Origin: a virus
Strand: one strand, 5' to 3'
Virus record (IMG/VR): IMGVR_UViG_3300049215_000771
Coordinates: 124,001 to 188,000 of that record
DNA: 64,000 bases
The notes under the pieces are model-generated. The model had not been told where the DNA came from, searched no databases, and was given only the letters and a program-made list of their open reading frames with translations. The translations under genes and the position numbers were made by a program. Position 1 is the stretch's first letter. Each line of letters begins with the position of its first letter. Shown in pieces: positions 57,484 through 64,000 of the stretch.

Positions 57484-58368
57484 ATGCCGCACATGAACCC
57501 CGAATGGACCCGTTGGGCCAAGAATACGATCCGGTTGATCCGGGATGGCGGATTCATGGTATATCCGCTGGACGGCAAGGGCGTGGCCTACAAGGTGGAC
57601 AAGACCAACCACAAGCTGATTACCCTGGCCGAGCATCCCGAATACAACGACAGCGACACTGCCCGCACCAACGTCGCTGTGTTCGAGGCCATCGGCTATG
57701 AAGTGGTGAGAGACGAGCCGGTTTCTTACGACCTGGCCGAAGTTTGTCGGCGCATCCATGCTGAATCCGAAACTTCGCTCATCACTGGCGATGTCATCAT
57801 TGGCCTGAGCAAGTTGTTCAAGGTTGAGAAAACCGTGGTGGAAGACATGATCCACAAAGCCACAACGGGCAACAAGGAACCCATCAACCCCATCACCATT
57901 CGTGGGACTAATGGCGTCGGCGACCAGCCCAGGGCGCTCGCCATTGGCCGCATTTGGCTCTCCAGCACGGATGTCGGCGAGGGCCAGCACAAGTTCGACC
58001 CGCAGAAGCCAGGCCATGAGATGGACAAAACGATGCAATTCATCTCGTTCGACGAGCCGAACGTCCACGTTCATTGCTTCATGGTGGGCGACGAGAACGA
58101 TTTCATCAAGGGCATCAGGGAATTACGCCAGGAAGGGCAGCGTGCCTTCAAGATGACTGGCACGCCGAAGCGTGGTGATGCCGAGCAGCGTGACCTGATC
58201 TTCAGCAAGGCCAAGCGGGGCGATGATTGGGTGCTGATCGTCAATTTCTACAACAAAACCGTGGACGGCCCGGTGGCTTCGACTGTCATGTTGGACTACG
58301 CCAAGTTCAACAAGGGGCTGGACCATTTGTTCACCAGGGGCGAGTTGGTCTTCCCGGAGAATAACTGA
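57484..58368 (+). CDS. Hypothetical protein, 294 aa
   Basis: GAGG lies upstream of ATG 57484. A mixed alpha/beta protein. The middle has a helical dimer-like stretch (ITGDVIIGLSKLFKVEKTVVEDMIHKA is split by loops), and the C-terminal part is beta-rich. No family recognised. TGATG overlap with the next gene. Confidence 0.6.
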   Translation: MPHMNPEWTRWAKNTIRLIRDGGFMVYPLDGKGVAYKVDKTNHKLITLAEHPEYNDSDTARTNVAVFEAIGYEVVRDEPVSYDLAEVCRRIHAESETSLITGDVIIGLSKLFKVEKTVVEDMIHKATTGNKEPINPITIRGTNGVGDQPRALAIGRIWLSSTDVGEGQHKFDPQKPGHEMDKTMQFISFDEPNVHVHCFMVGDENDFIKGIRELRQEGQRAFKMTGTPKRGDAEQRDLIFSKAKRGDDWVLIVNFYNKTVDGPVASTVMLDYAKFNKGLDHLFTRGELVFPENN

Positions 58369-58538
58369 TGGATCAGATTAGCAGCATCGAGAACAACCTG
58401 GAATTACTCCGTGGGTGCATCAGCCGGATGGATACCAGTGAAGACCTACGGGGTCCGTCTCAAGAATACGAGCAGGCCAATGCCCTTTGTGACAGGATTC
58501 AGGAGTCATTGGACCAACTCAAGGCAATGAAACAATGA
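58368..58538 (+). CDS. Small helical protein, 56 aa
   Basis: Start and stop overlap both neighbours (TGATG and ATGA). The product is a helical hairpin-like protein (ISSIENNLELLRGCISRM, then IQESLDQLKAMKQ). Overlaps at both ends support it. Confidence 0.6.
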   Translation: MDQISSIENNLELLRGCISRMDTSEDLRGPSQEYEQANALCDRIQESLDQLKAMKQ

Positions 58539-58987
58539 AATATCAGGTGAAGGATATTGTACGAACGGTCCTCGAATATGGGGACCGTTTGTTTGCTATT
58601 GTTCGCCTTGATGTTGGTAGGTATTACGCCGTCGCTCTCACCAACAAGAAGCGCTATTGGTTGGAAGAATCCCAAATCAAATGCAAGGAAGGGACAATCC
58701 CGGACAATAGCCCTTTGTTGCTCCTTGATGACGCATACGATCACGCCGATGGAGCGTATTTTGCTCAACAGAAGGCGCTGTTCACTGCCAATGATACGGC
58801 AAAACGATGGAGCATATTGGCCGCTTTGAAGCCTGGCGATAAGGTGGATGTTGTGGTCAACAAATTCATTCATTCTGCCGAATTCATGCAGATAAACACC
58901 AGGAAACCTGTTAAGGTGTTTCGAGCGAGAGTCTTGGGGCGGGCGCTTGACTTGCCCCTGGAAGCGGTCTACCTTGGGGAAAAGTAG
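58535..58987 (+). CDS. Hypothetical protein, 150 aa
   Basis: ATGA start. Beta-rich N-terminal half (VRTVLEYGDRLFAIVRLDVG), then helix and strands. Looks like a small barrel with extension. No family recognised. Confidence 0.55.
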   Translation: MKYQVKDIVRTVLEYGDRLFAIVRLDVGRYYAVALTNKKRYWLEESQIKCKEGTIPDNSPLLLLDDAYDHADGAYFAQQKALFTANDTAKRWSILAALKPGDKVDVVVNKFIHSAEFMQINTRKPVKVFRARVLGRALDLPLEAVYLGEK

Positions 58988-58995
58988 ACCTGGGT

Positions 58996-59024
58996 TTACA
59001 ACCAGAGCAAATCGGGGTATCATA
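58996..59024 (+). promoter_or_regulatory. Sigma70-like promoter, site 11
   Basis: TTTACA at 58996-59001, 17 bases ending ATCGGGG, TATCAT at 59019-59024, 27 bases before ATG 59052. Confidence 0.7.
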
Positions 59025-59051
59025 AAGGCCGATGACGAAAGGGGAATCCTC

Positions 59052-59459
59052 ATGCCTATCGAATTTGAAGATGGCGGCGTGATTGACGCCAGTGATTGGC
59101 TTCAAATCAAGCGCCTGCTGGCCGAAAAAAGCCGTCAAGCCGCCGCCACTGGCGAAGAAATGCCCAAGATCAAAGAAATTCGCTCCAGTGATGGAGTGAC
59201 GATCAAGCTGGGCAACCTCGAACTTCGCAAGAAGGCAAAGATGCCTTTGGCGCAGCCCGATTATATCGAGGGCAGCTACAAGGGCTGGAGCATTCGGGTG
59301 TGGCGGCAGCGCCGGGAGGAAATCTACGGCTGCAACTACTTCCGCCCTGGCAGCGAGGATATTCGATATTTCGAGGTTCGCTGCATCGACGTGGCCGATG
59401 AGAACGCTGTGTTCAAAACGGCCAAGGCTTACATTGACGAGGCTATCTCCAATGAGTAG
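59052..59459 (+). CDS. Hypothetical protein, 135 aa
   Basis: GGGGAA precedes ATG 59052. An N-terminal helical region and a beta-rich C-terminal half (WSIRVWRQRREEIYG). No family recognised. It overlaps the next gene by 8 bases. Confidence 0.55.
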   Translation: MPIEFEDGGVIDASDWLQIKRLLAEKSRQAAATGEEMPKIKEIRSSDGVTIKLGNLELRKKAKMPLAQPDYIEGSYKGWSIRVWRQRREEIYGCNYFRPGSEDIRYFEVRCIDVADENAVFKTAKAYIDEAISNE

Positions 59460-59772
59460 CACTGTCTATCATGACAAAAAGCCACAATTCGGCTTCGCTG
59501 CTGAAGACCGTGTGTGGCCTGATGATTTCGACGTGGTTGCTACTGTTGAGAGTGAAGACCCCGACATCGTGTACGAAGCAACCAACACCATTGACCACCC
59601 CTGGTGGGACAATGAGATCGTCAGGTGTCTTGTGCCCGGAGGCACCCGTTCTACGTCGGTCGGCGACGTTGTGGTAAATTCCAACGATGAAGTTTTCATC
59701 GTCCGACCCGTTGGGTGGAAACAGATCGGAAAGGCCGACAGCAAGATCGTCATCCACCCCAACATGGAGTAG
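59452..59772 (+). CDS. Hypothetical protein, 106 aa
   Basis: ATG 59452 overlaps the preceding TAG. An acidic beta-rich protein, no family recognised. Confidence 0.55.
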   Translation: MSSTVYHDKKPQFGFAAEDRVWPDDFDVVATVESEDPDIVYEATNTIDHPWWDNEIVRCLVPGGTRSTSVGDVVVNSNDEVFIVRPVGWKQIGKADSKIVIHPNME

Positions 59773-59774
59773 GA

Positions 59775-60314
59775 ATGGCCGCTGAAAACAAACGACCGAA
59801 GTGGCACAAGCGCTTCTCTGAATTGGTGGAGTCGTGCTGGCAACATCACGGCCCGTGTGCCCATTTGACCTTCAAATGGGCCTGGGAGCCTGACAACAAC
59901 ACCTGGATGATCCTCGTTGCCCCGGTCTTCCAGGAAGTGCTGGGTGGCGAGGATGACGGCAAGCAAGTGTGGACCGGCTTCGTGTTCCACTCCGACAGGT
60001 TCGTTGCCGAAGAAGATGTCTTCGTGCAACATTTCGCAGCCAGCAGCGTTTGCAACGAATGTTCTCCCGTCCCCAGGATGATGTTCGTGGGCAAATACAG
60101 GGGTAAGAAATTCTACCTTCAGGTTTATCTGGAGCCGATCCCGGAAAGCCCGGTGGTGGAAATCATCGACACTCTCAACGCCAAGATCATTGATAAGGAG
60201 CAAGACGATGACGATGTTGGAACAAGTGAGAAGCCGCCTCAAGGAAGCGATGAAGAACCGCAGCCCGGAGAAAGACATTCTCCGGGTCTTCCTGGCGAAA
60301 CTCCAACAGATTGA
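59775..60314 (+). CDS. Hypothetical protein, 179 aa, long overlap with yqeY
   Basis: The first 140 residues look like a folded domain with Trp- and Cys-rich segments. The last 35 are a Pro/Glu/Asp tail read from the first 107 bases of the yqeY gene in another frame. No family recognised. Confidence 0.5.
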   Translation: MAAENKRPKWHKRFSELVESCWQHHGPCAHLTFKWAWEPDNNTWMILVAPVFQEVLGGEDDGKQVWTGFVFHSDRFVAEEDVFVQHFAASSVCNECSPVPRMMFVGKYRGKKFYLQVYLEPIPESPVVEIIDTLNAKIIDKEQDDDDVGTSEKPPQGSDEEPQPGERHSPGLPGETPTD

Positions 60315-60852
60315 AGCTGACGAGGGCACGGCCAAAGTCAACGACGACCGCTGTGCCTCCGTCGCCAAAAGTGTCATCAAGGGCAACAACGACGCCATCG
60401 CTGTTGTCAACAAGCAATTCGCCCTGGTGCAAGTCCGTCGCTGGGACGACAGCTTTGAAATGACCATCGACGGCAGCCAAACCCTCAACCGTGAGGCGGC
60501 GCTGAAAGAATTGGCGGCTGAGGAGATCACTCCGCTCGGCAAGAAGCTGATCGAGATTACGCTGAGGGAACACCCGCTGCCAAACGACCTGGCCGTGACG
60601 GAAGCCAAGCTGAAAGCCGAGAACGCCATCATGGAGTCGTTCCTGCCGACGTATCTCACGCCGGAACAGGTGACGGTGGCGCTGTCCGAGAACGCCGAGA
60701 CGCTGGAGAAGATCAAGAAGGCGAACAACGACGGGGCGGCAACGGGCGTGGCGATGAAATACCTGAAGGGACAAAACCTTCAGGTTGAAGGAAACATCGT
60801 CAAGGATGTTGTCAAAGCGATCTGGACCGAGGCCCGTACTGGAGGCCAATAA
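60208..60852 (+). CDS. yqeY-like: YqeY/GatB-like domain protein, 214 aa
   Basis: GGAG lies 7 bases before ATG 60208. The C-terminal half follows the YqeY pattern (AENAIMESFLPTYLTPEQV, then GAATGVAMKYLKG and GNIVKDVVKAIW). The N-terminal part LEQVRSRLKEAMKNR matches the start of YqeY. The middle has an insertion of about 60 residues compared with the 150-residue family. YqeY resembles the tRNA-binding tail of the GatB amidotransferase; its own role is unknown. It lies about 900 bases before the bL12 gene. Confidence 0.7.
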   Translation: MTMLEQVRSRLKEAMKNRSPEKDILRVFLAKLQQIEADEGTAKVNDDRCASVAKSVIKGNNDAIAVVNKQFALVQVRRWDDSFEMTIDGSQTLNREAALKELAAEEITPLGKKLIEITLREHPLPNDLAVTEAKLKAENAIMESFLPTYLTPEQVTVALSENAETLEKIKKANNDGAATGVAMKYLKGQNLQVEGNIVKDVVKAIWTEARTGGQ

Positions 60853-61518
60853 ATGGGAGAGATTGACCCCAGGGTATCGAACTACAACGACTACGACCAT
60901 CTTCAGGCCGCTGCCGAAGACAAAAACAAGGTGTTCTTTGTCGTTCAGACTGAACGGCTCGGCAGTCGCCTGTTCTGTGTCAAGCTGGAGTACACCTACT
61001 ACCGGCCCCGTAGTGGCAGGAACAAGCTGTTCGACTTCCATATGATCCAATGGCCTTACATCGACGGCAAACCCGTCATGATGTGGTTTGCCGTTGGCAT
61101 CCCGAAGGAAGAAATGGAGTACGCCGAAACGGTCTGCAAGGAAGTCGGCCTGGAAATGGTGAACGATCCCCAGGTCATGTGGACGCCTGGACAAGATGTT
61201 GAAGTCTTCCCGATGAAGGGAGATAATGTCTTCTTCCTGAAGAACAACCCCAACAGTGTCCAGTACACTCATGATGTTGAGGAAATTGAAACCAAACCAA
61301 ACATCATCGCCCAGCGCCGTGAGGCCGAGTTGAAGCAATGTGACGAGATCATCAAGGACGATGAGCGGCGCATGAGAGAGGAATTCCGAGCCAAGGGCTA
61401 CCACGACGAACAGATCGACCGCATTCTCGCCCATTGGAACCAGGGCAACGAGTGGTACATGGAAGAACCCCACTGTGAAATCACGGACGGGCAACACAGG
61501 ATGAAGAAGGAAGAATGA
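60853..61518 (+). CDS. Hypothetical protein, 221 aa
   Basis: It starts directly after the yqeY stop. A beta-rich N-terminal domain (FFVVQTERLGSRLFCVKLEY) and a long charged helical C-terminus (AELKQCDEIIKDDERR). No family recognised. ATGA overlap with the next gene. Confidence 0.55.
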   Translation: MGEIDPRVSNYNDYDHLQAAAEDKNKVFFVVQTERLGSRLFCVKLEYTYYRPRSGRNKLFDFHMIQWPYIDGKPVMMWFAVGIPKEEMEYAETVCKEVGLEMVNDPQVMWTPGQDVEVFPMKGDNVFFLKNNPNSVQYTHDVEEIETKPNIIAQRREAELKQCDEIIKDDERRMREEFRAKGYHDEQIDRILAHWNQGNEWYMEEPHCEITDGQHRMKKEE

Positions 61519-61733
61519 AAACCATCATCTTCAAAGGCCCGTTCTCCGACCAGGACGTGAAGGAACTCATGCAGGCATTGCGTGTCTGCGAGCAACGTCA
61601 ACCGGAACACAACTTCTCGATGTTGGTGGAGAGCCACGACGAAGAACAAGAAGTGGACCTGAAGCAGAAGTTGCTGGATATGTTTCCGGCGCTGAAAGAT
61701 GTCCCGGTCGAAGTCCGGGTGTTGAAGAAGTAA
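61515..61733 (+). CDS. Hypothetical protein, 72 aa
   Basis: ATGA start. Small alpha/beta protein (TIIFKGPFSDQDVKELMQAL). No family recognised. It lies 11 bases before the bL12 gene. Confidence 0.55.
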   Translation: MKTIIFKGPFSDQDVKELMQALRVCEQRQPEHNFSMLVESHDEEQEVDLKQKLLDMFPALKDVPVEVRVLKK

Positions 61734-61744
61734 AGGAGAAGAAC

Positions 61745-62212
61745 ATGGAACCCAAAACGCAAACGGATGGCGGCGGGGATAAGGCTGGTGGCGTTGCTAT
61801 TGCTACTGGAACGCCCGACGAGTGGAGCAATGATATTGTCGAGATTGGTGACGCCATCGCCAATCTGACGCTGGCTCAGGCCGTGCAACTTTCTACCTAC
61901 CTGGAAGAAGCACACGGCATCAAGCCAGCCACTTCCGGCTATGTCATGCCCGACCAAGGCCCGCAGCCACCGAAGGAAGAGAAGCCCCCGGAGCAGACCG
62001 AGTTCACGGTTGTCCTGGAAGGCGTGCCTGACGCTACGAAGAAGCTGGGCGTGGTCAAGCTGTGGCGGGAAGTCACGTCCCAGGGCTTGAAGGAATCGAA
62101 GGATTCGGTCGATCAAGCGCCCAAGGTGTTGAAGGAAAACATCCCGCTCGCCGAGGCCAATGCCTTGAAGGAAAAATTCGAGGCGGCTGGGGCGAAGATC
62201 ACGATCAAGTGA
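61745..62212 (+). CDS. rplL-like: Ribosomal protein bL12 (L7/L12) homologue
   Basis: AAAGGAG lies upstream of ATG 61745. The 155-residue product has the full bL12 plan: an N-terminal dimer-like helical region (residues 30-62, AIANLTLAQAVQLSTYLEE), a Pro/Glu hinge (63-83), and the C-terminal domain (84-155) with VVKLWREVTSQGLKESKDS, then APKVLKEN and EKFEAAGAKITIK. bL12 forms the ribosomal stalk and recruits translation GTPases. An extra 28 N-terminal residues and KLWRE in place of the usual KAVR are differences from the E. coli protein. Confidence 0.92.
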   Translation: MEPKTQTDGGGDKAGGVAIATGTPDEWSNDIVEIGDAIANLTLAQAVQLSTYLEEAHGIKPATSGYVMPDQGPQPPKEEKPPEQTEFTVVLEGVPDATKKLGVVKLWREVTSQGLKESKDSVDQAPKVLKENIPLAEANALKEKFEAAGAKITIK

Positions 62213-62797
62213 AGCCATTGATGGGGGCGGCGACTGCCTGTTGGCAACGAAAGTCGTTGGTTTGGTATGCACCACTTAGGAAGTTACACGGATAGCAACC
62301 GAGTAACGACTGATAGACGCATAACCCGTTCTGACATGCAGGGCAAGTATGTCCGGGTAAGGCTGGCCCGTTAGACCCGCAAGGTCGGCCCGCACCAACA
62401 GCGCAAAATGGCCCGTCCTTTGTAGGGAATACGAGGGCGACTAGCACAGGTCGAAAACGCCGTCCGTAGTTGACGCTAAACGACTCTTCTTGATACCGAA
62501 GTAAAACCCTATCGGCCTGGATACCGGCCTTAAACCGTATCGGTCCTGGTTTGACCTTAAACTAACCCTGTTTTAACCAAGTTTGTCGGTACAAACTGTA
62601 TCTTTCAGCAGGTTGAGGTTTCAACCGCCGTTTCTTGCCGAAGTCCCCGTGAAGGGAATCGGTCGTCTGGTAGAAGGCCGTGAAGCCGGGTTGCTAACCA
62701 CTCGTCCTGCGTGTGGTTCGCCATTGCAGGGAGATGCAACCCCTTGATATTGATCGGTCCATATCAGTCGCAATCATTCGTGGAGGGGAGGATAGCT
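62213..62797 (+). ncRNA. 585-base gene-free segment, probably structured
   Basis: No convincing ORF lies between the bL12 stop and the next gene. Visible features include a hairpin CAACGA-AAG-TCGTTG near 62246-62260 and a short stem GACC-CGCAA-GGTC near 62374. Two near-copies of a motif (CCTATCGGCCTGG and CCGTATCGGTCCTGG, with CTTAAAC between) lie near 62508-62565. Two CGTGAA loops (CCC-CGTGAA-GGG near 62646, GGC-CGTGAA-GCC near 62676) also occur. It could be a structured RNA of the bL12 transcript, or an origin or regulatory region. Confidence 0.4.
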
Positions 62798-63085
62798 GTG
62801 ACCGAGTTTCGCAAAGATGATGAAGGCTATCCTCCCCTTCCACGTTCCTGGATTCACCCTTTGGACGCCGCCCGCTATCACCGGGCCGCAAGAATGATCG
62901 AGGATGATGCCGAGCAAGCCTACTTCACGGTTAGAAGGTTGTTCGGCCCCGACGTGGCTGGCGTATTGTTGGTTATGTACATGCGGCAAAAACTCAACAA
63001 GCATCCCGACCAGTGGCCCCCGCCCGAAGACTTGATTGAAGAAGTCAACAACTTCCTTCGAGAGAAAGGACTGATGGAATCATGA
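62798..63085 (+). CDS. Hypothetical protein, 95 aa
   Basis: GTG 62798 follows GGGGAGGA. A helical protein with two long amphipathic helices; no family recognised. ATGA overlap with the next gene. Confidence 0.6.
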   Translation: MTEFRKDDEGYPPLPRSWIHPLDAARYHRAARMIEDDAEQAYFTVRRLFGPDVAGVLLVMYMRQKLNKHPDQWPPPEDLIEEVNNFLREKGLMES

Positions 63086-63522
63086 TTAACCAAGCACCCG
63101 AAGTGACTTCTTTCGTAATTTGCGACAACGCCTTCCGTTGTTGCACGAGTGGTAAGTACATGCTCCAGGGCATCTACAACGGATTCATGCTCCCCTGCAT
63201 TCCGTTCACCATCCCCGTTCCCGTCGTCATGTACATCGCCGTGACCGATGGACGGGGACAGATGACCTTCACCGTCAAGATCGTCGATGATGATGAGGAA
63301 ACCACACTCGTCGAATCCAACTGCCCCGCCGAGTTCGATAACCCCATGAACGTCGGCGAAATGATTTGTGCCATCGGCCCTATTACTTTTCAGCACGAAG
63401 GCGTCTACCGCTTCGAGTTGTGGGCCGGCGACGAACTGCTGAAGGTGCGGCGCATCCAGGCCAGTTTCTACAAACAGCCCAAGAACATCAACGACGAAGG
63501 CGAGGAGTGGAAGAAGAAATGA
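63082..63522 (+). CDS. DUF6941-like protein, 146 aa
   Basis: ATGA start. The pattern FVICDNAFRCCTSGKYMLQGIYNGF and IPVPVVMYIAVTDGRGQMTF are each read with a short gap; then a G-V-YRFELWAGDELL motif near the end. This fits DUF6941, a beta-sandwich-like family of unknown function. The match is from memory and moderate. ATGA overlap with the next gene. Confidence 0.5.
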   Translation: MINQAPEVTSFVICDNAFRCCTSGKYMLQGIYNGFMLPCIPFTIPVPVVMYIAVTDGRGQMTFTVKIVDDDEETTLVESNCPAEFDNPMNVGEMICAIGPITFQHEGVYRFELWAGDELLKVRRIQASFYKQPKNINDEGEEWKKK

Positions 63523-63980
63523 GCATCTTCGGCGAACAACAACCTGAAAAAACCGACTTCGAGAAGCTGGGCGTGAACGTGGTCCGGCCCTACAAGAAGG
63601 ACGGCAAGTGGTTGTTCAACAAGAACGGTGCTGCCTGGCCGATGGCCCCGGCTGGCATCACCGATGTTGCCCTCTCGCCCGTTGTTGTTGGTGCTGACCG
63701 TGCTATCAACATCGCCTGCCAGATGAAAGGAATCAGCAACCCGGAAGATGGTTTTTGTTTGTTGTTTTCCGAAACCTACTTCCCGACCTGCGACGTGAAA
63801 TTCACCTACCGGGAAAACAAATTCGATGGTTGGGTGTACGACGTGCATGAGGAAAACCTCAAGGGTTTGATGACCGACCAGCAGGCGTGGGTTTGTCCTT
63901 ACTTGGGGTTTTATTTCGACAAGCCGCCTCAGACACTCTATCTAAAGGTGGAACCCCATGACGGAAGAAGTGATTCCTGA
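63519..63980 (+). CDS. DUF6717-like protein, 153 aa
   Basis: ATGA start. NVVRPYKKDGKWLFNKNG opens the domain, GFCLLFSETYFPTCDV lies in the middle, and AWVCPYLGFYFDKPPQTLYL ends it. This is the DUF6717 pattern, which I know mainly from planctomycetes. Function unknown. Confidence 0.65.
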   Translation: MSIFGEQQPEKTDFEKLGVNVVRPYKKDGKWLFNKNGAAWPMAPAGITDVALSPVVVGADRAINIACQMKGISNPEDGFCLLFSETYFPTCDVKFTYRENKFDGWVYDVHEENLKGLMTDQQAWVCPYLGFYFDKPPQTLYLKVEPHDGRSDS

Positions 63981-64000
63981 TGGACAAACCCGGCACGAGC
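63958..64000 (+). CDS. Hypothetical protein, 3' end outside the window
   Basis: Two ATGs (63958 and 63980) open frames that run off the window. GGTGG lies upstream of 63958; the other shares a base with the preceding stop. Too short to identify. Confidence 0.3.
   Translation, partial: MTEEVIPDGQTRHE

Noticed and set aside
62213-62797. tmRNA, group I intron or RNase P RNA
   Set aside because: I found no tRNA-like 3' end with CCA, no intron core sequences and no RNase P signature. A short open stretch near 62473 (AKRLFLIPK-stop) looks like a tag reading frame but lacks tmRNA context.
1-64000. Genome-wide reassignment of TAG or TGA
   Set aside because: Many genes end in TAG or TGA inside ATGA or TGATG overlaps, so these are normal stops. 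Only two genes have early in-frame stops.
1-64000. CRISPR arrays, insertion sequences and transposases
   Set aside because: No regularly spaced repeats, no terminal inverted repeats with a transposase and no recombinase gene were seen. The recurring intergenic elements are promoters, not array repeats.

Overview
The window reads as part of a very large tailed-phage genome, or a closely related plasmid-like replicon. About 134 mostly small genes are packed into long co-directional operons in which starts and stops commonly overlap as ATGA, GTGA or TGATG. There is no rRNA, no canonical tRNA and no ordinary chromosomal operon. Most products are unrecognised. The recognisable ones are typical of giant phages: a divergent sigma factor, ParB-like proteins, a SNF2 ATPase, an ArdC-type antirestriction protein, Nudix, thioredoxin, an arginyl-tRNA synthetase, CoaD, an acyl carrier protein, YqeY and ribosomal protein bL12. 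No terminase, capsid, tail or polymerase gene is visible, so the phage assignment is an inference. DUF6717-like, DUF6011-like and bactofilin-like proteins hint at a planctomycete-like host (weak evidence, from memory of where those families occur).

Layout: 1-8.7 kb, small unknowns, a multi-pass membrane protein, thioredoxin, a structured leader with two mini-ORFs (6.0-6.3 kb) and a PTH2-like gene with an in-frame amber codon. 8.7-17.8 kb, coiled-coil and membrane proteins, HNH protein, ParB/Srx-like protein, ArgRS, deoxyribosyltransferase-like enzyme, 2OG-oxygenase-like protein and a lipoprotein. 17.8-19.8 kb, minus-strand block (amidohydrolase-like, DUF6356, HAD, tagged protein). 20-25.2 kb, parB, sigma factor and their operon. 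25.4-25.9 kb, two minus genes. 26-31.9 kb, zinc proteins and ArdC. 31.9-33.8 kb, minus-strand HhH-like protein and Nudix. 33.8-38.1 kb, coaD to acp operon. 38.2-41.2 kb, vWA protein and lipoprotein. 41.3-48.9 kb, an operon holding NADAR, DUF3050, methyltransferase-like, ADP-ribosyltransferase-like and macrodomain proteins. 49-53.8 kb, SNF2 ATPase and bactofilin-like protein. 53.9-64 kb, small unknowns, then YqeY and bL12, a 585-base gene-free segment and DUF families.

Two promoter classes stand out. One is sigma70-like: TTTACA, 17-18 bases, TATNAT, often preceded by GTGG (11 sites). The other is TTCCGAAC, 16-17 bases, GGTCTTC: nine sites plus one weak site, all on the plus strand and nearly all just upstream of genes. 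It looks like the target of an alternative sigma factor, and the window encodes one.

Functionally, the genes suggest takeover of translation (ArgRS, PTH2, YqeY, bL12), control of transcription (sigma factor, second promoter class), CoA/ACP metabolism (CoaD, ACP), and counter-defence by reversal of ADP-ribosylation (NADAR and a DarG-like macrodomain) and antirestriction (ArdC). Two short peptide tags recur on otherwise unrelated proteins: an N-terminal F(R/K)xWL motif on four and a YRSID motif on five.
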